This document shows positions 17,770-25,467 of a stretch of DNA of 34,115 nt, piece after piece. A program made the position numbers and the translations under genes. The stretch comes from Bradyrhizobium neotropicale (GTDB lineage: Bacteria > Pseudomonadota > Alphaproteobacteria > Rhizobiales > Xanthobacteraceae), in NCBI RefSeq assembly GCF_001641695.1, contig NZ_LSEF01000110.1, positions 1 to 34,115 on the forward strand, given 5' to 3'. How positions within the stretch are numbered: the first letter of the stretch is position 1; every line of letters begins with the position of its first letter. Under the pieces are notes generated by a model. The model had not been told where the DNA came from and made no database searches. It was given only the letters and a program-made list of their open reading frames with translations.

Positions 17770-18292
17770 GGCGTTCGGCGGCGGCCTCGCGTCGCCGGCG
17801 GTGAAGATCTCGCACTACCTTGGCTTCGATGATCAACGGCTTGAATTGGCCCCAATCGATTTTCCATTTCTTCTTGCTGCGCAAACACCAAATTCTGAAG
17901 GAGCGCACGACACGCCGCTCGAATGCAGCACGGGTGCACTTGTTGATCTTCATGAGGTGGCGAATCAACCGTCGCTCCGGTCGGCGACATAACGCCTATC
18001 GCCAAGAGCTGCCGTATACGCCCCCAATGCTGAACCGAGTGGCAGACGGTACAGATCACGTCGATACCAACCAGAGAGGCAACGCCGCTGCGAGGCTTTT
18101 CGACGTACTTCCAATTTTCGTGGCCTTGCAGGCGATCCGTCCCGCCACCGATGGCACATTTCCCCAGGGCAGATCGGATCGCCCTTGCTTTAGCCAGCGA
18201 CCGGGCCCCAGGCCGACCACATTGGAGCGGAGATTTTGCCCCCAAAGCGGAGCCAGAATGAGTTCTAGACGGAGCTTGTACCTCTGAGCCAT
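17770..18292 (-). pseudogene. HNH-like/zinc-ribbon protein with two frameshifts
   Basis: Three frames must be joined: MAQRYKLRLELILAPLWGQN from 18292; then CAIGGGTDRLQGHENWKYV and VICTVCHSVQHWGRIRQLL after a shift near 18205; then IRHLMKINKCTRAAFERRVV and KKKWKIDWGQFKPLIIEAK after a shift near 17970. The pattern, CxxC-type pair, GHE, CxxCH, is that of a small HNH-endonuclease-like family I have seen beside the name 'hypothetical'. Here the first pair reads CAIGG, so a zinc Cys appears lost as well. The last frame carries on without a stop into the AbiU2-like gene, so the 3' end cannot be fixed. Confidence 0.5.
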
Positions 18293-18416
18293 CACTTGCC
18301 CCTGGCTCTCGGCGCCTTTACGACCACATATGAATCGCTAAGACGGTGATAATACCTGGCAATGTATATGAAAGTTCGTGTTCGCCACCCACTAGAATCC
18401 GTGTTATAGTTCACTC

Positions 18417-18623
18417 ATGACCAACAAGCGCAAAGGCTCCGGCATCAATTCTTCCTCCCGTATCTTGGGAGACAGGACTTTTGCGGCCATCTCGGCTGTC
18501 GAAGGGCTGAAGCTCGGCAAGGCTTCTAAGGAGCGTCTGTCGGCTCTCAATAAATCGAAACTGACGCCCGCCCAAAAGAGGGCTGAGGTTTTGAGGGCAT
18601 ACGTCCAGCCGAAGGGCCGCTAG
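18417..18623 (+). CDS. FicA/VbhA-like antitoxin
   Basis: 68 residues, beginning MTNKRKGSGINSSSRILGDR. The segment FAAISAVEGLKLGKASKERL has the Glu-Gly of the inhibitory helix that blocks ATP binding in class I Fic toxins, and its C-terminal end is like YhfG/VbhA antitoxins. The tag stop at 18621 is followed five bases later by the fic start, so the two are co-transcribed. It appears intact. Confidence 0.8.
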   Translation: MTNKRKGSGINSSSRILGDRTFAAISAVEGLKLGKASKERLSALNKSKLTPAQKRAEVLRAYVQPKGR

Positions 18624-18628
18624 CGCTC

Positions 18629-19205
18629 TTGAGTGGTTATGACGTCTTTGACGATCCCTACTGCTATAAGGGCACATCTGTCCTCAAGAACCGGGCCCGC
18701 CTCAGGGATGCGAAAACCCTGGAAGCGTTCGAGCTCGAAATGATGGCATTGAGATCGCGAGAGCCTCTACCTGAGGGGCGCTTTACGCCACGGCATTATA
18801 GAAGCATCCATCATCATCTGTTCCAGGACGTTTACACCTGGGCCGGGAAGTACCGGACCGTCCGTACAGCAAAGGGGGGGCAACTGGTTCTGCTACCCCG
18901 AGCACATCGCCTCAAGCATGAATGAGCTGTTCAAGAAGCTTGAGCTTCCGGCGTTAAAGCCTGGCACGGGAGTCGCAGACTTCTTGGGAGCAGCCGCCGA
19001 TTTCTTAGCTGAACTCAATGCCATTCATCCGTTTCGCGAGGGAAACGGCAGATCCCAGCTGGCCCTTATGCATCTTCTCAGTCGCCATGTCGGGCATCCA
19101 CTCAACCTTGATCGAGTCAACGCCAAAACGTTCATGCCCGCGATGATCGCGAGTTTCCTTGGCGATAACGGTCCGCTCAGGATCGAGTTGCAGAAGCTTC
19201 TGTGA
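18629..19205 (+). pseudogene. fic: Fic toxin (AMP-transferase) with +1 frameshift in a G7 run
   Basis: Fic proteins transfer AMP onto target hydroxyls. The first part, from a TTG at 18629, reads SGYDVFDDPYCYKGTSVLKN, FELEMMALRSREPLPEGRF and YTWAGKYRTVRTAKGG; the second, open from about 18881, holds NWFCYPEHIASSMNELFKKL and the active loop HPFREGNGRSQ. AAAGGGGGGG at 18871-18880 has seven Gs where six would keep the frame. A 192-residue toxin would otherwise be complete and catalytically competent. It is a pseudogene as written; slippage, phase variation or a sequencing error are alternatives. Confidence 0.75.
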
Positions 19206-19211
19206 TCCGCC

Positions 19212-19375
19212 CTACTCGGTGCCAGCCTGCCGGGCCCCAGTAACCGACGCGCGCGCGAGCCGTACTTTCAGGTCCTCCTGAAAGGCGGGGTCCTTGCGCC
19301 GCCTTTCTATGTGCTCGCTGATTGCGGCACGAATCACATCCGAGACGGCGGCCCTGCTCGACCGACGCAACGGTT
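19212..19375 (-). pseudogene. C-terminal fragment of a ribbon-helix-helix-type protein
   Basis: The minus strand reads AAVSDVIRAAISEHIERRRK then DPAFQEDLKVRLARAS and stops at 19212-19214. The 'I..HIERRR.DP.FQ..L' pattern is typical of short ribbon-helix-helix antitoxin-like proteins. The 5' end is replaced near 19375 by unrelated integrase sequence on the other strand. Confidence 0.5.
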
Positions 19376-19490
19376 ACGAGCGCTTCGGCCTGCTCGCCGC
19401 GGGGAGCGAACGTCAGTTGATGGCGATCTTCGGCTGGACGACTGGCAAAATGGCGCAGCACTACACGTGTTCCGCCGACCGAATCTATGT
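19376..19490 (+). pseudogene. C-terminal fragment of a tyrosine integrase
   Basis: GSERQLMAIFGWTTGKMAQH followed by YTCSADR is the end of a phage-type tyrosine recombinase, including the catalytic Tyr of 'HYT'. The Arg-His-Arg core upstream is absent. It marks an old integration site or deletion junction. Between here and 19645 I see nothing else. Confidence 0.6.
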
Positions 19491-19645
19491 AGACTGTCGG
19501 CACCGGTGGAGACCAATTCTTTCGTCATTACGATACGCGGCGTATGCCCATTGTTGAACGGATGGACCAGATGCCTGGGGATACCGCAAGGCAAATCGCC
19601 GGCTGAAGACGGAAGAACCAACTTGCGAGGCCGACAAAACGCTGC

Positions 19646-21445
19646 CTATCGCTGGAGACCGAGCCGCCGAAGCCGGTAGTCGAGTTGCGCCCGACTGATC
19701 CGAAGCGCCCGCGCGGCGGCTGAGACGTTGCCGCCGGCCCGCGCCAAAGCCGTCTCGTAAGTGGCGCGCTCCACATCCGCAAACGAGGCGCCGTGGTCGG
19801 GTGACAACGCAGGCGGTGCCTCCGTCGGCGGCACACCATCTGTGTGAAGCGGCATCCGTCCGAGCCGGCCTTCGCTGGTGAGCTGGATGGAGAATGGCGG
19901 CAGAAGCTCCGAACCGCTGAAGAGATGGCCGACGTCGATCACGCCACCCTCGTCGGCATAGACCACCCCGCGCTCGATCAGGTTCTGCAATTCGCGGATG
20001 TTGCCGGGATAGCTGTACTTGAACAGCGCGTCCGTCGCGCGCCGGCTGAAGCCGGTGAGACGCCGGCCGTGCCGCGCGCTGTAGAGATTGAGGAAATGCG
20101 CCATCAGCAGCGGAATGTCGTCGCGCCGCTCGCGAAGCGGCGGGATAACGATCGGAAAGACGCAGAGGCGGAAATAGAGATCCTGCCGGAAGCGGCCGGC
20201 CGCAACTTCTGCCGTGAGATCGACATTAGACGCTGCGACCACGCGGACATCGAGCGAGATGGTCTTTGTGCCGCCGACCCGCTCGATCTTCCGCTCCTGA
20301 AGCGCGCGCAACACCTTGCCCTGCGCCGAGTAGGTCAGCGAGGCGATTTCGTCCAGGAATAGCGTGCCGCCCGAGGCGCGCTCGAAATAGCCCGCGCGCG
20401 AGGCAATGGCGCCAGTAAATGCGCCTTTCTCGACGCCGAACAGTTCGGACTCGACGAGCTGCTCCGGGATCGCGGCGCAGTTGATCGCAACGAACGGACT
20501 GGCATTGCGTCGGCTCATCGCATGCAACTGGCTGGAGAACAGCTCCTTGCCGACGCCGGACTCGCCGACGAACAGCACGGTCGCATCAGTCGCCGCGACA
20601 CGCTCGAGCTGACGCCGCGTGCGAACGAAGGCCGCGGAGACGCCGACCGCGACGTCGCCCTTTGCATCGACCTCGGCCGGCGTTTCCTGTTCGGCAATGG
20701 GGATCTTGGCCGCCGCGTGAAGCGGACGGCTCTTCCATTCCAAGCCAAAATACTGCCGCTCCGGCGCGTCGTCGCCCCAGGCATCGGCATGCTGACCGAT
20801 GATCACGCAGCGCGGCGCGCCCATGCCGGCGCATTCGATCTCGCGGAAGATCACGGGCGAGCCGAACAGTTTTGTGGTGTAGCCGGAGGGATAGCCGATC
20901 TGGAGCCAGCACACCGGCTCGTTGGCAAGTCCATAGCTCGAGACATGCTCGGCGGCTTCCGATGAATCGTCCCAGTAGAACTCGCCGAAATAGGTGCCCT
21001 TGTCGCGGTCGAACTCGAAGTGCCGTGTGGTGACCTTGACGAAGCCCTCCAGCGTGTGCACCCGCGGTCCGGCGGCCAACGCGTGGGTCAGATCCTCGTG
21101 CGGAAAGCGCTTCTGGATCAGCGCGGCATCGCGCGCGCCTTGCATGTAGCCGACGCGCATGAAGATCGCCTTGGCGGTCTCCATGCCGAAGGCGTCGATG
21201 ATTTCGGCACGCAGCCGCCCCAGCACCTGCGATTGCATCAACACCATGCGCTGGTCGTTGAGCCAGATGCGGCCATCGCCGAGCGCAAAATGCAGGGACT
21301 CCGCGAGATCATCAAAGGTCGGCGGCGCACTGGTGTGAAGCTCGCTGCTCGCACCCCGGCTGAGGATTTGCGCCGAGCGGCGCGAGGCCTCGGCGAGCGA
21401 AATCAGGAATTCCTCGTCGGGCATGCCGGCGCTTTCCAATTTCAT
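19646..21445 (-). CDS. Sigma-54-dependent activator, XylR/DmpR type
   Basis: 599 residues. An N-terminal aromatic-sensor domain (XylR_N: FDDLAESLHFALGDGRIWLN, near 45) is followed by a V4R region (RCVIIGQHADAWG, near 215), then the AAA+ domain with Walker A GESGVGKE near 293, the sigma-54 contact loop GAFTGA near 340 and FRQDLYFRLCVFPI; a Fis-type helix-turn-helix (GNVSAAARALRISRAQLDYR) closes the protein. It would sense an aromatic compound and drive the divergent dehydrogenase operon from the -24/-12 promoter at 21611. The start ATG at 21445 is preferred over a TTG one codon upstream. The palindrome at 21439-21458 overlaps its start, which suggests autoregulation. Confidence 0.93.
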   Translation of the reverse strand: MKLESAGMPDEEFLISLAEASRRSAQILSRGASSELHTSAPPTFDDLAESLHFALGDGRIWLNDQRMVLMQSQVLGRLRAEIIDAFGMETAKAIFMRVGYMQGARDAALIQKRFPHEDLTHALAAGPRVHTLEGFVKVTTRHFEFDRDKGTYFGEFYWDDSSEAAEHVSSYGLANEPVCWLQIGYPSGYTTKLFGSPVIFREIECAGMGAPRCVIIGQHADAWGDDAPERQYFGLEWKSRPLHAAAKIPIAEQETPAEVDAKGDVAVGVSAAFVRTRRQLERVAATDATVLFVGESGVGKELFSSQLHAMSRRNASPFVAINCAAIPEQLVESELFGVEKGAFTGAIASRAGYFERASGGTLFLDEIASLTYSAQGKVLRALQERKIERVGGTKTISLDVRVVAASNVDLTAEVAAGRFRQDLYFRLCVFPIVIPPLRERRDDIPLLMAHFLNLYSARHGRRLTGFSRRATDALFKYSYPGNIRELQNLIERGVVYADEGGVIDVGHLFSGSELLPPFSIQLTSEGRLGRMPLHTDGVPPTEAPPALSPDHGASFADVERATYETALARAGGNVSAAARALRISRAQLDYRLRRLGLQR

Positions 21446-21559
21446 CAAATAATGAAATCGAACTTAGAGGAATTTCATGATTTCATAAAGATATTTGGTG
21501 CTGGCGTGATATTTCGAACGGACCATGTCTCTTCGACGCCGAGTCCATCCATATGAAAT
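21439..21559. promoter_or_regulatory. Cluster of ATTTCAT/ATGAAAT boxes (probable activator binding sites)
   Basis: The 7-mer ATTTCAT occurs at 21439, 21472 and 21480, and its complement ATGAAAT at 21452 and 21553. The first two form an inverted repeat with a 6-base centre (21439-21458). They lie 60-190 bases upstream of the -24/-12 promoter, where XylR-type activators bind, and the region is AT-rich enough for bending. Binding is inferred. Confidence 0.5.
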
Positions 21560-21610
21560 AATTCAACTATTTTGCTAATCCGGAACGCCGCTGCAACTCG
21601 GAACCTGACG

Positions 21611-21625
21611 TGGCACCGGCCTTGC
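21611..21625 (+). promoter_or_regulatory. Sigma-54 (-24/-12) promoter
   Basis: TGGCACCGGCCTTGC matches the consensus TGGCACN5TTGC exactly, with the GG and GC pairs at the right spacing. Transcription would start near 21637, giving a leader of about 135 bases before the aldehyde dehydrogenase GTG. It fits the sigma-54 activator encoded next to it. Confidence 0.9.
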
Positions 21626-21771
21626 TATTCCCTCGGCCAACGGGAGGAAAACGAAAACAGGAGGGCCGGCGCCTACTTGTGACCTGTTTCGCTCCCTCAA
21701 CCCCGCAGGCATCGCCTCGCGGTCCTGCAACGAGAGCCCGCTTTGGCGCGGGGACAAGGGAGGATTGTTCG

Positions 21772-23247
21772 GTGAACACACAGGCTCACAACTTCATTGC
21801 TGTCGAGCAATGGCAGGGCAAGGCATTCCTCGGCGACTGGTCGGCTACCTGCGGCGGCGTGACTGACGTCAACAATCCCGCGACGTGCGCCGTGCTCGGC
21901 TCGGTCGGCATCGGCAATGCGACCGATATTGCGGAGGCGGCGCAGCAGGCGCGCCTCGCCCAGCCGGCCTGGGCAGCCAGGCTGCCGCTCGAACGCGCTG
22001 CAATCCTGAACAAGGCGGCCGACCTGCTCGAGCGCAATGCCGAGGAGCTGATCGGCTGGATCATGCGCGAGAGTGGCTCGATCCAGCCGAAGGCCGCGAT
22101 CGAGATCGAACATGGCGCCGGCTTCTTGCGTCATGCCGCCGCCGTTGCGCTCGAGCCGAACGGAATCCTGTTGCCGTCGATGGAGGCGGGCCGGTCGAAC
22201 ACCGCCAAACGCGTGCCGCACGGCGTCGTCGGCGTGATCTCGCCGTTCAACTTCCCGCTGGTGCTCTCGATCCGCGCCATCGCCGCCGCACTCGCGGTCG
22301 GCAATGCGGTCGTGCACAAGCCGGATCCGCGCACCTCAGTATCGGGCGGCATCATCATCGCGCGCATCTTCGAGGATGCCGGGCTGCCAAGCGGCGTGCT
22401 CCAGGTCGTGCCCGGTGGCGCGGACGCAGGCGAAGCCATGTGCGCGGATCCCAACATCGCGATGATCTCGTTCACCGGCTCGGCCGCCGGCGGCAGCAAG
22501 GTCGGCGAGGTCGCCGGCCGCCATCTCAAGAAGGTCCAGCTCGAGCTCGGCGGGAAGAATTCACTGATCGTGCTCGACGATGCCGATCTCGACATCGCGG
22601 CGTCCAACGCCGCCTGGGGTTCATTCCTGCATCAGGGGCAGATCTGCATGTCGACCGGTCTCGTGCTGGTGCAGAAGAGCATCGCCGAAGGTTTAGCCAA
22701 TCGCATCGCAGAGAAGGCGCGTCATCTGCCGGCCGGCGATCCCTCGACCGGCCGCGTCGCGCTCGGACCGATCATCAGCGATGCGCAGGTCGCAAAGATC
22801 CAGTCCATCGTCGATGACGCCGTCGCCACGGGTGCGCGGCTGCTCGCCGGCGGCGGCCATGACGGGCGCTATTATCAGGCGACCGTGCTTGCCGATGTGA
22901 AGCCCGGCATGCTCGCCTTCGGGGAGGAGATTTTTGGCCCCGTTGCCTGCCTCGTCAGCTTCGAGACCGATGATGAGGCGGTCGAGCTCGCCAATCGCTT
23001 GGACTATGGGCTCGCCGCAGGCGTTATCTCCGGCTCGCTGGCGCGCGCCCGCGCCGTCGGCGAGCGTTTGAACGTGGGCCAGCTCCACATCAACGACCAG
23101 ACGGTAAATGGCGGCCCGTTCGCACCGTTCGGCGGCCGCGGCCGCTCCGGCAATGGCAGCCGCATCAGCGGCCCTGCCATCTGGGAGGAGTTCACACAGT
23201 GGGTGTGGACCTCCGAGAAGCCGCAGGCAACGCCCTACCCGTTCTGA
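21772..23247 (+). CDS. NAD-dependent aromatic aldehyde dehydrogenase (benzaldehyde dehydrogenase type)
   Basis: 491 residues from a GTG at 21772 preceded by AGGGAGGA. It oxidises an aldehyde to the acid with NAD(P)+. Seen: the SPFNFPLVLSIRAIAAAL block, cofactor-binding FTGSAAGG, the active-site Glu in LELGGKN (about 258), catalytic Cys in QGQICMSTG (about 292) and EEIFGPVACLV. The 'HQGQICMSTGLVLVQ' and 'PFGGRGRSGNGSR' segments are like XylC-type benzaldehyde/vanillin dehydrogenases. The alcohol dehydrogenase 85 bases on would supply the aldehyde. The exact substrate cannot be told from the sequence. Confidence 0.9.
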   Translation: MNTQAHNFIAVEQWQGKAFLGDWSATCGGVTDVNNPATCAVLGSVGIGNATDIAEAAQQARLAQPAWAARLPLERAAILNKAADLLERNAEELIGWIMRESGSIQPKAAIEIEHGAGFLRHAAAVALEPNGILLPSMEAGRSNTAKRVPHGVVGVISPFNFPLVLSIRAIAAALAVGNAVVHKPDPRTSVSGGIIIARIFEDAGLPSGVLQVVPGGADAGEAMCADPNIAMISFTGSAAGGSKVGEVAGRHLKKVQLELGGKNSLIVLDDADLDIAASNAAWGSFLHQGQICMSTGLVLVQKSIAEGLANRIAEKARHLPAGDPSTGRVALGPIISDAQVAKIQSIVDDAVATGARLLAGGGHDGRYYQATVLADVKPGMLAFGEEIFGPVACLVSFETDDEAVELANRLDYGLAAGVISGSLARARAVGERLNVGQLHINDQTVNGGPFAPFGGRGRSGNGSRISGPAIWEEFTQWVWTSEKPQATPYPF

Positions 23248-23253
23248 TCCTGC

Positions 23254-23290
23254 GCACAGCATCCGGCGTGCGCTGCGCCGGATGCTGTGC
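23254..23290. other. Strong intercistronic hairpin
   Basis: GCACAGCATCCGGC and GCCGGATGCTGTGC are perfect 14-base inverted repeats around a 9-base loop, placed between the aldehyde and alcohol dehydrogenase genes. There is no T-tract, so it is more likely an mRNA processing/stability element, or a palindromic repeat of the genome, than a terminator. Confidence 0.8.
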
Positions 23291-23332
23291 TCTCCCAATT
23301 CCATCGCAACATTTCCGACCGGAGATCCCATC

Positions 23333-24433
23333 ATGAAGATCCGTGCCGCCATCGCCCGCGACAAGGGCGCGCCGCTCAGCCTCGAAAGCATCGATCTCGA
23401 AAATCCCCGCGCTGACGAAATCCTCGTGAAAGTCGCAGCGACCGGCGTCTGCCACACCGACCTCGTCGTCCGCGATGGCATGCTGCCGACGCCGCTGCCG
23501 GTCGTGCTCGGCCATGAAGGTGCCGGCGTCGTCGAGGCCGTCGGCGCTGCCATCACAAAGGTGACACCCGGTGATCACGTGGTGATGACGTTCAATTCCT
23601 GCGGCACCTGCCCGAGCTGCCGCGACCATGCGACCACTTACTGCCACGAATTCTTCCCGCGCAATTTCTTCGCGACGCGGGTCGACGGCACCAGCGGCCT
23701 TTCCAAGGACGGCGAGCGCGTCAACGGCAACTTTTTCGGCCAGTCGTCCTTCGCAACTCACGCGCTGTGTCACGAAGCCAATGTCGTGAAGGTGCCAAGC
23801 GATGTGCCCCTTGAGCTGCTGGGCCCCCTGGCCTGCGGCGTGCAGACCGGCGCCGGCGCCGTGATGAACGCGCTGCGCGTTTCACCCGGAAAGTCCTTGG
23901 CTGTGTTCGGCACCGGCTCGGTCGGCCTGTCGGCCTTGATGGCAGCGGTCGTCGTGGGCGCGACGACGATCATCGCCGTCGATACCAAGCCGTCGCGGCT
24001 GAGCGTCGCCAAGGCGCTCGGCGCCACCCACACGATCGATCCGACCAAGGTCAATCCGGTCGAGGAGATCATGCGCATCACCGGCAGCGGGCTGAACTTT
24101 GCGCTCGATACGACCGGCCTTCCAGCCGTGATCCGCAGCGCGGTGGAGAGCCTCGGTCCGCGTGGCGCCTGCGGCATCCTGGGCGCCTCGGGCCCCGATG
24201 CCGAGATCGTTCTCAACGAAACTCACTTCATGAGTGGCGGCCGTCGCCTCATCGGCATCGTCGAAGGCGAGTCCACCCCGGACACGTTCATCCCGATGCT
24301 GATCGACCTTTATCGGCAGGGGCGCTTCCCATTCGACAAGCTGGTGAAGTTCTACACGCTCGACGAGATCAACCAGGCGATCCACGCCTCCGAAACCGGC
24401 GAGGTCATCAAGCCGATCGTGCGGATGAGCTGA
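23333..24433 (+). CDS. Zinc-dependent aryl-alcohol dehydrogenase
   Basis: 366 residues, medium-chain dehydrogenase family; interconverts an alcohol and aldehyde with NAD+. Seen: catalytic zinc ligands in ATGVCHTDL (near 37) and GHEGAGVVE (near 62), structural-zinc cysteines CGTCPSC plus YCHEF (about 89-105), the Rossmann GTGSVG (near 195), and NAD-selective Asp in IIAVDTK. It resembles benzyl-alcohol dehydrogenase (XylB type). Likely cotranscribed with the preceding aldehyde dehydrogenase from the sigma-54 promoter, giving alcohol to aldehyde to acid. CGGAG lies upstream of the ATG. Confidence 0.9.
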   Translation: MKIRAAIARDKGAPLSLESIDLENPRADEILVKVAATGVCHTDLVVRDGMLPTPLPVVLGHEGAGVVEAVGAAITKVTPGDHVVMTFNSCGTCPSCRDHATTYCHEFFPRNFFATRVDGTSGLSKDGERVNGNFFGQSSFATHALCHEANVVKVPSDVPLELLGPLACGVQTGAGAVMNALRVSPGKSLAVFGTGSVGLSALMAAVVVGATTIIAVDTKPSRLSVAKALGATHTIDPTKVNPVEEIMRITGSGLNFALDTTGLPAVIRSAVESLGPRGACGILGASGPDAEIVLNETHFMSGGRRLIGIVEGESTPDTFIPMLIDLYRQGRFPFDKLVKFYTLDEINQAIHASETGEVIKPIVRMS

Positions 24434-24490
24434 GCCTAGCAAATCCAATTGCCATCGCAAACGAGCGGCCCCGCCGGCGAAAGGAGTGAC

Positions 24491-25365
24491 ATGTGCAAGG
24501 AACAGCCCGCAGCCATTCTCGAGATCAGCGCCGAATTTCCGCCGCCCGAAAATGCCGGCCCGCCCGAGATGCGCGGCTGGTTCGAGGCGATCAATGCAGA
24601 CGCCGATTCCCGAGGGGATCATGATCGAGCGCGTGGAGGCGGGCCCCGTGGGCGGCGACCTGATCCGCTATGCTGGTGCGGACGACAAGCGCCTGATCAT
24701 CTACTTCCATGGCGGCGGTTTCTTCTTCGGCTCTTCGCGCTAGCACCGCGTAGTGGCCGCGAATCTCGCGCGGGCGTCAGGCATGGGCGTGCTCGCCGCC
24801 GATTATCGGCTGGCGCCGGAACATCCCGCGCCGGGCGCGCATGATGATGCGTTCAGCATCTACAAATGGGCGCTGGACCGTGGCTATGCCGCGTCTGCCA
24901 TCGCGCTGACCGGTGATTCCGCCGGGGGCAATCTTGCGCTCGCGACCGCCGTACGGGCCCGCGATGCGGGCTTGCCTCGCCCTGGCGCCCTGGTGCTGAT
25001 GTCGCCGGCGCTCGACTTCACCGGCACGAGCGAATCCTATCGCACGATCACCGATGCGCCGTTGCTGACCCCGCAATTGATGGGGCTCTGCACCAATGTG
25101 TATGTCGGCAAGGCGACCCGCGATCACCGCTGGCGACGCCGTTCGACAGCGACCTCACCCAGCTTCCACCGGCGCTCATCCATGTCGGCGCCTGGGAATT
25201 GCTGCGCGACGACAGCATCACGATTGCCAGGAGGCTGCGCGAGGCCGGTGGCGTGGCAGAGCTCAAGGTCTGGGACGGGATGTGCCATTCCTGGCGATGC
25301 TCGACGAGGGCATGGCCTCGATCGAGGAGGCAGCGAGCTTCGCGCGAGCGCATCTGAAGGCGTAG
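24491..25365 (+). pseudogene. Alpha/beta-hydrolase (HSL-type esterase), multiply frameshifted
   Basis: Starting at ATG 24491 after AAGGAG, the protein changes frame near 24594, reads LIIYFHGGGFFFGSSR to an in-frame TAG (24741-24743), continues in the same frame with LAADYRLAPEHPAPGAHDD and LTGDSAGGNLALA, then shifts near 25120 (PFDSDLTQLPPALIHVGAWE) and again near 25290 (FLAMLDEGMASIEEAASFAR). The oxyanion HGGG and nucleophile GDSAGG mark the hormone-sensitive-lipase family. It would have cleaved an ester, possibly feeding the dehydrogenases. At least three lesions make it clearly dead. Confidence 0.85.
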
Positions 25366-25467
25366 AGAACGACAGCCAGCGCGGCGGGCGAAAGAGATCG
25401 CAGCTCGATAGAGGGGATGCGCCATTCTTGGCAGCACTCCCATGTCCCAGCTGGTCCTTGGGCTGCC

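Noticed and set aside
21885..22817. 310-codon ORF within the aldehyde dehydrogenase gene
   Set aside because: Arginine-rich +2 frame shadow of a well-supported gene.
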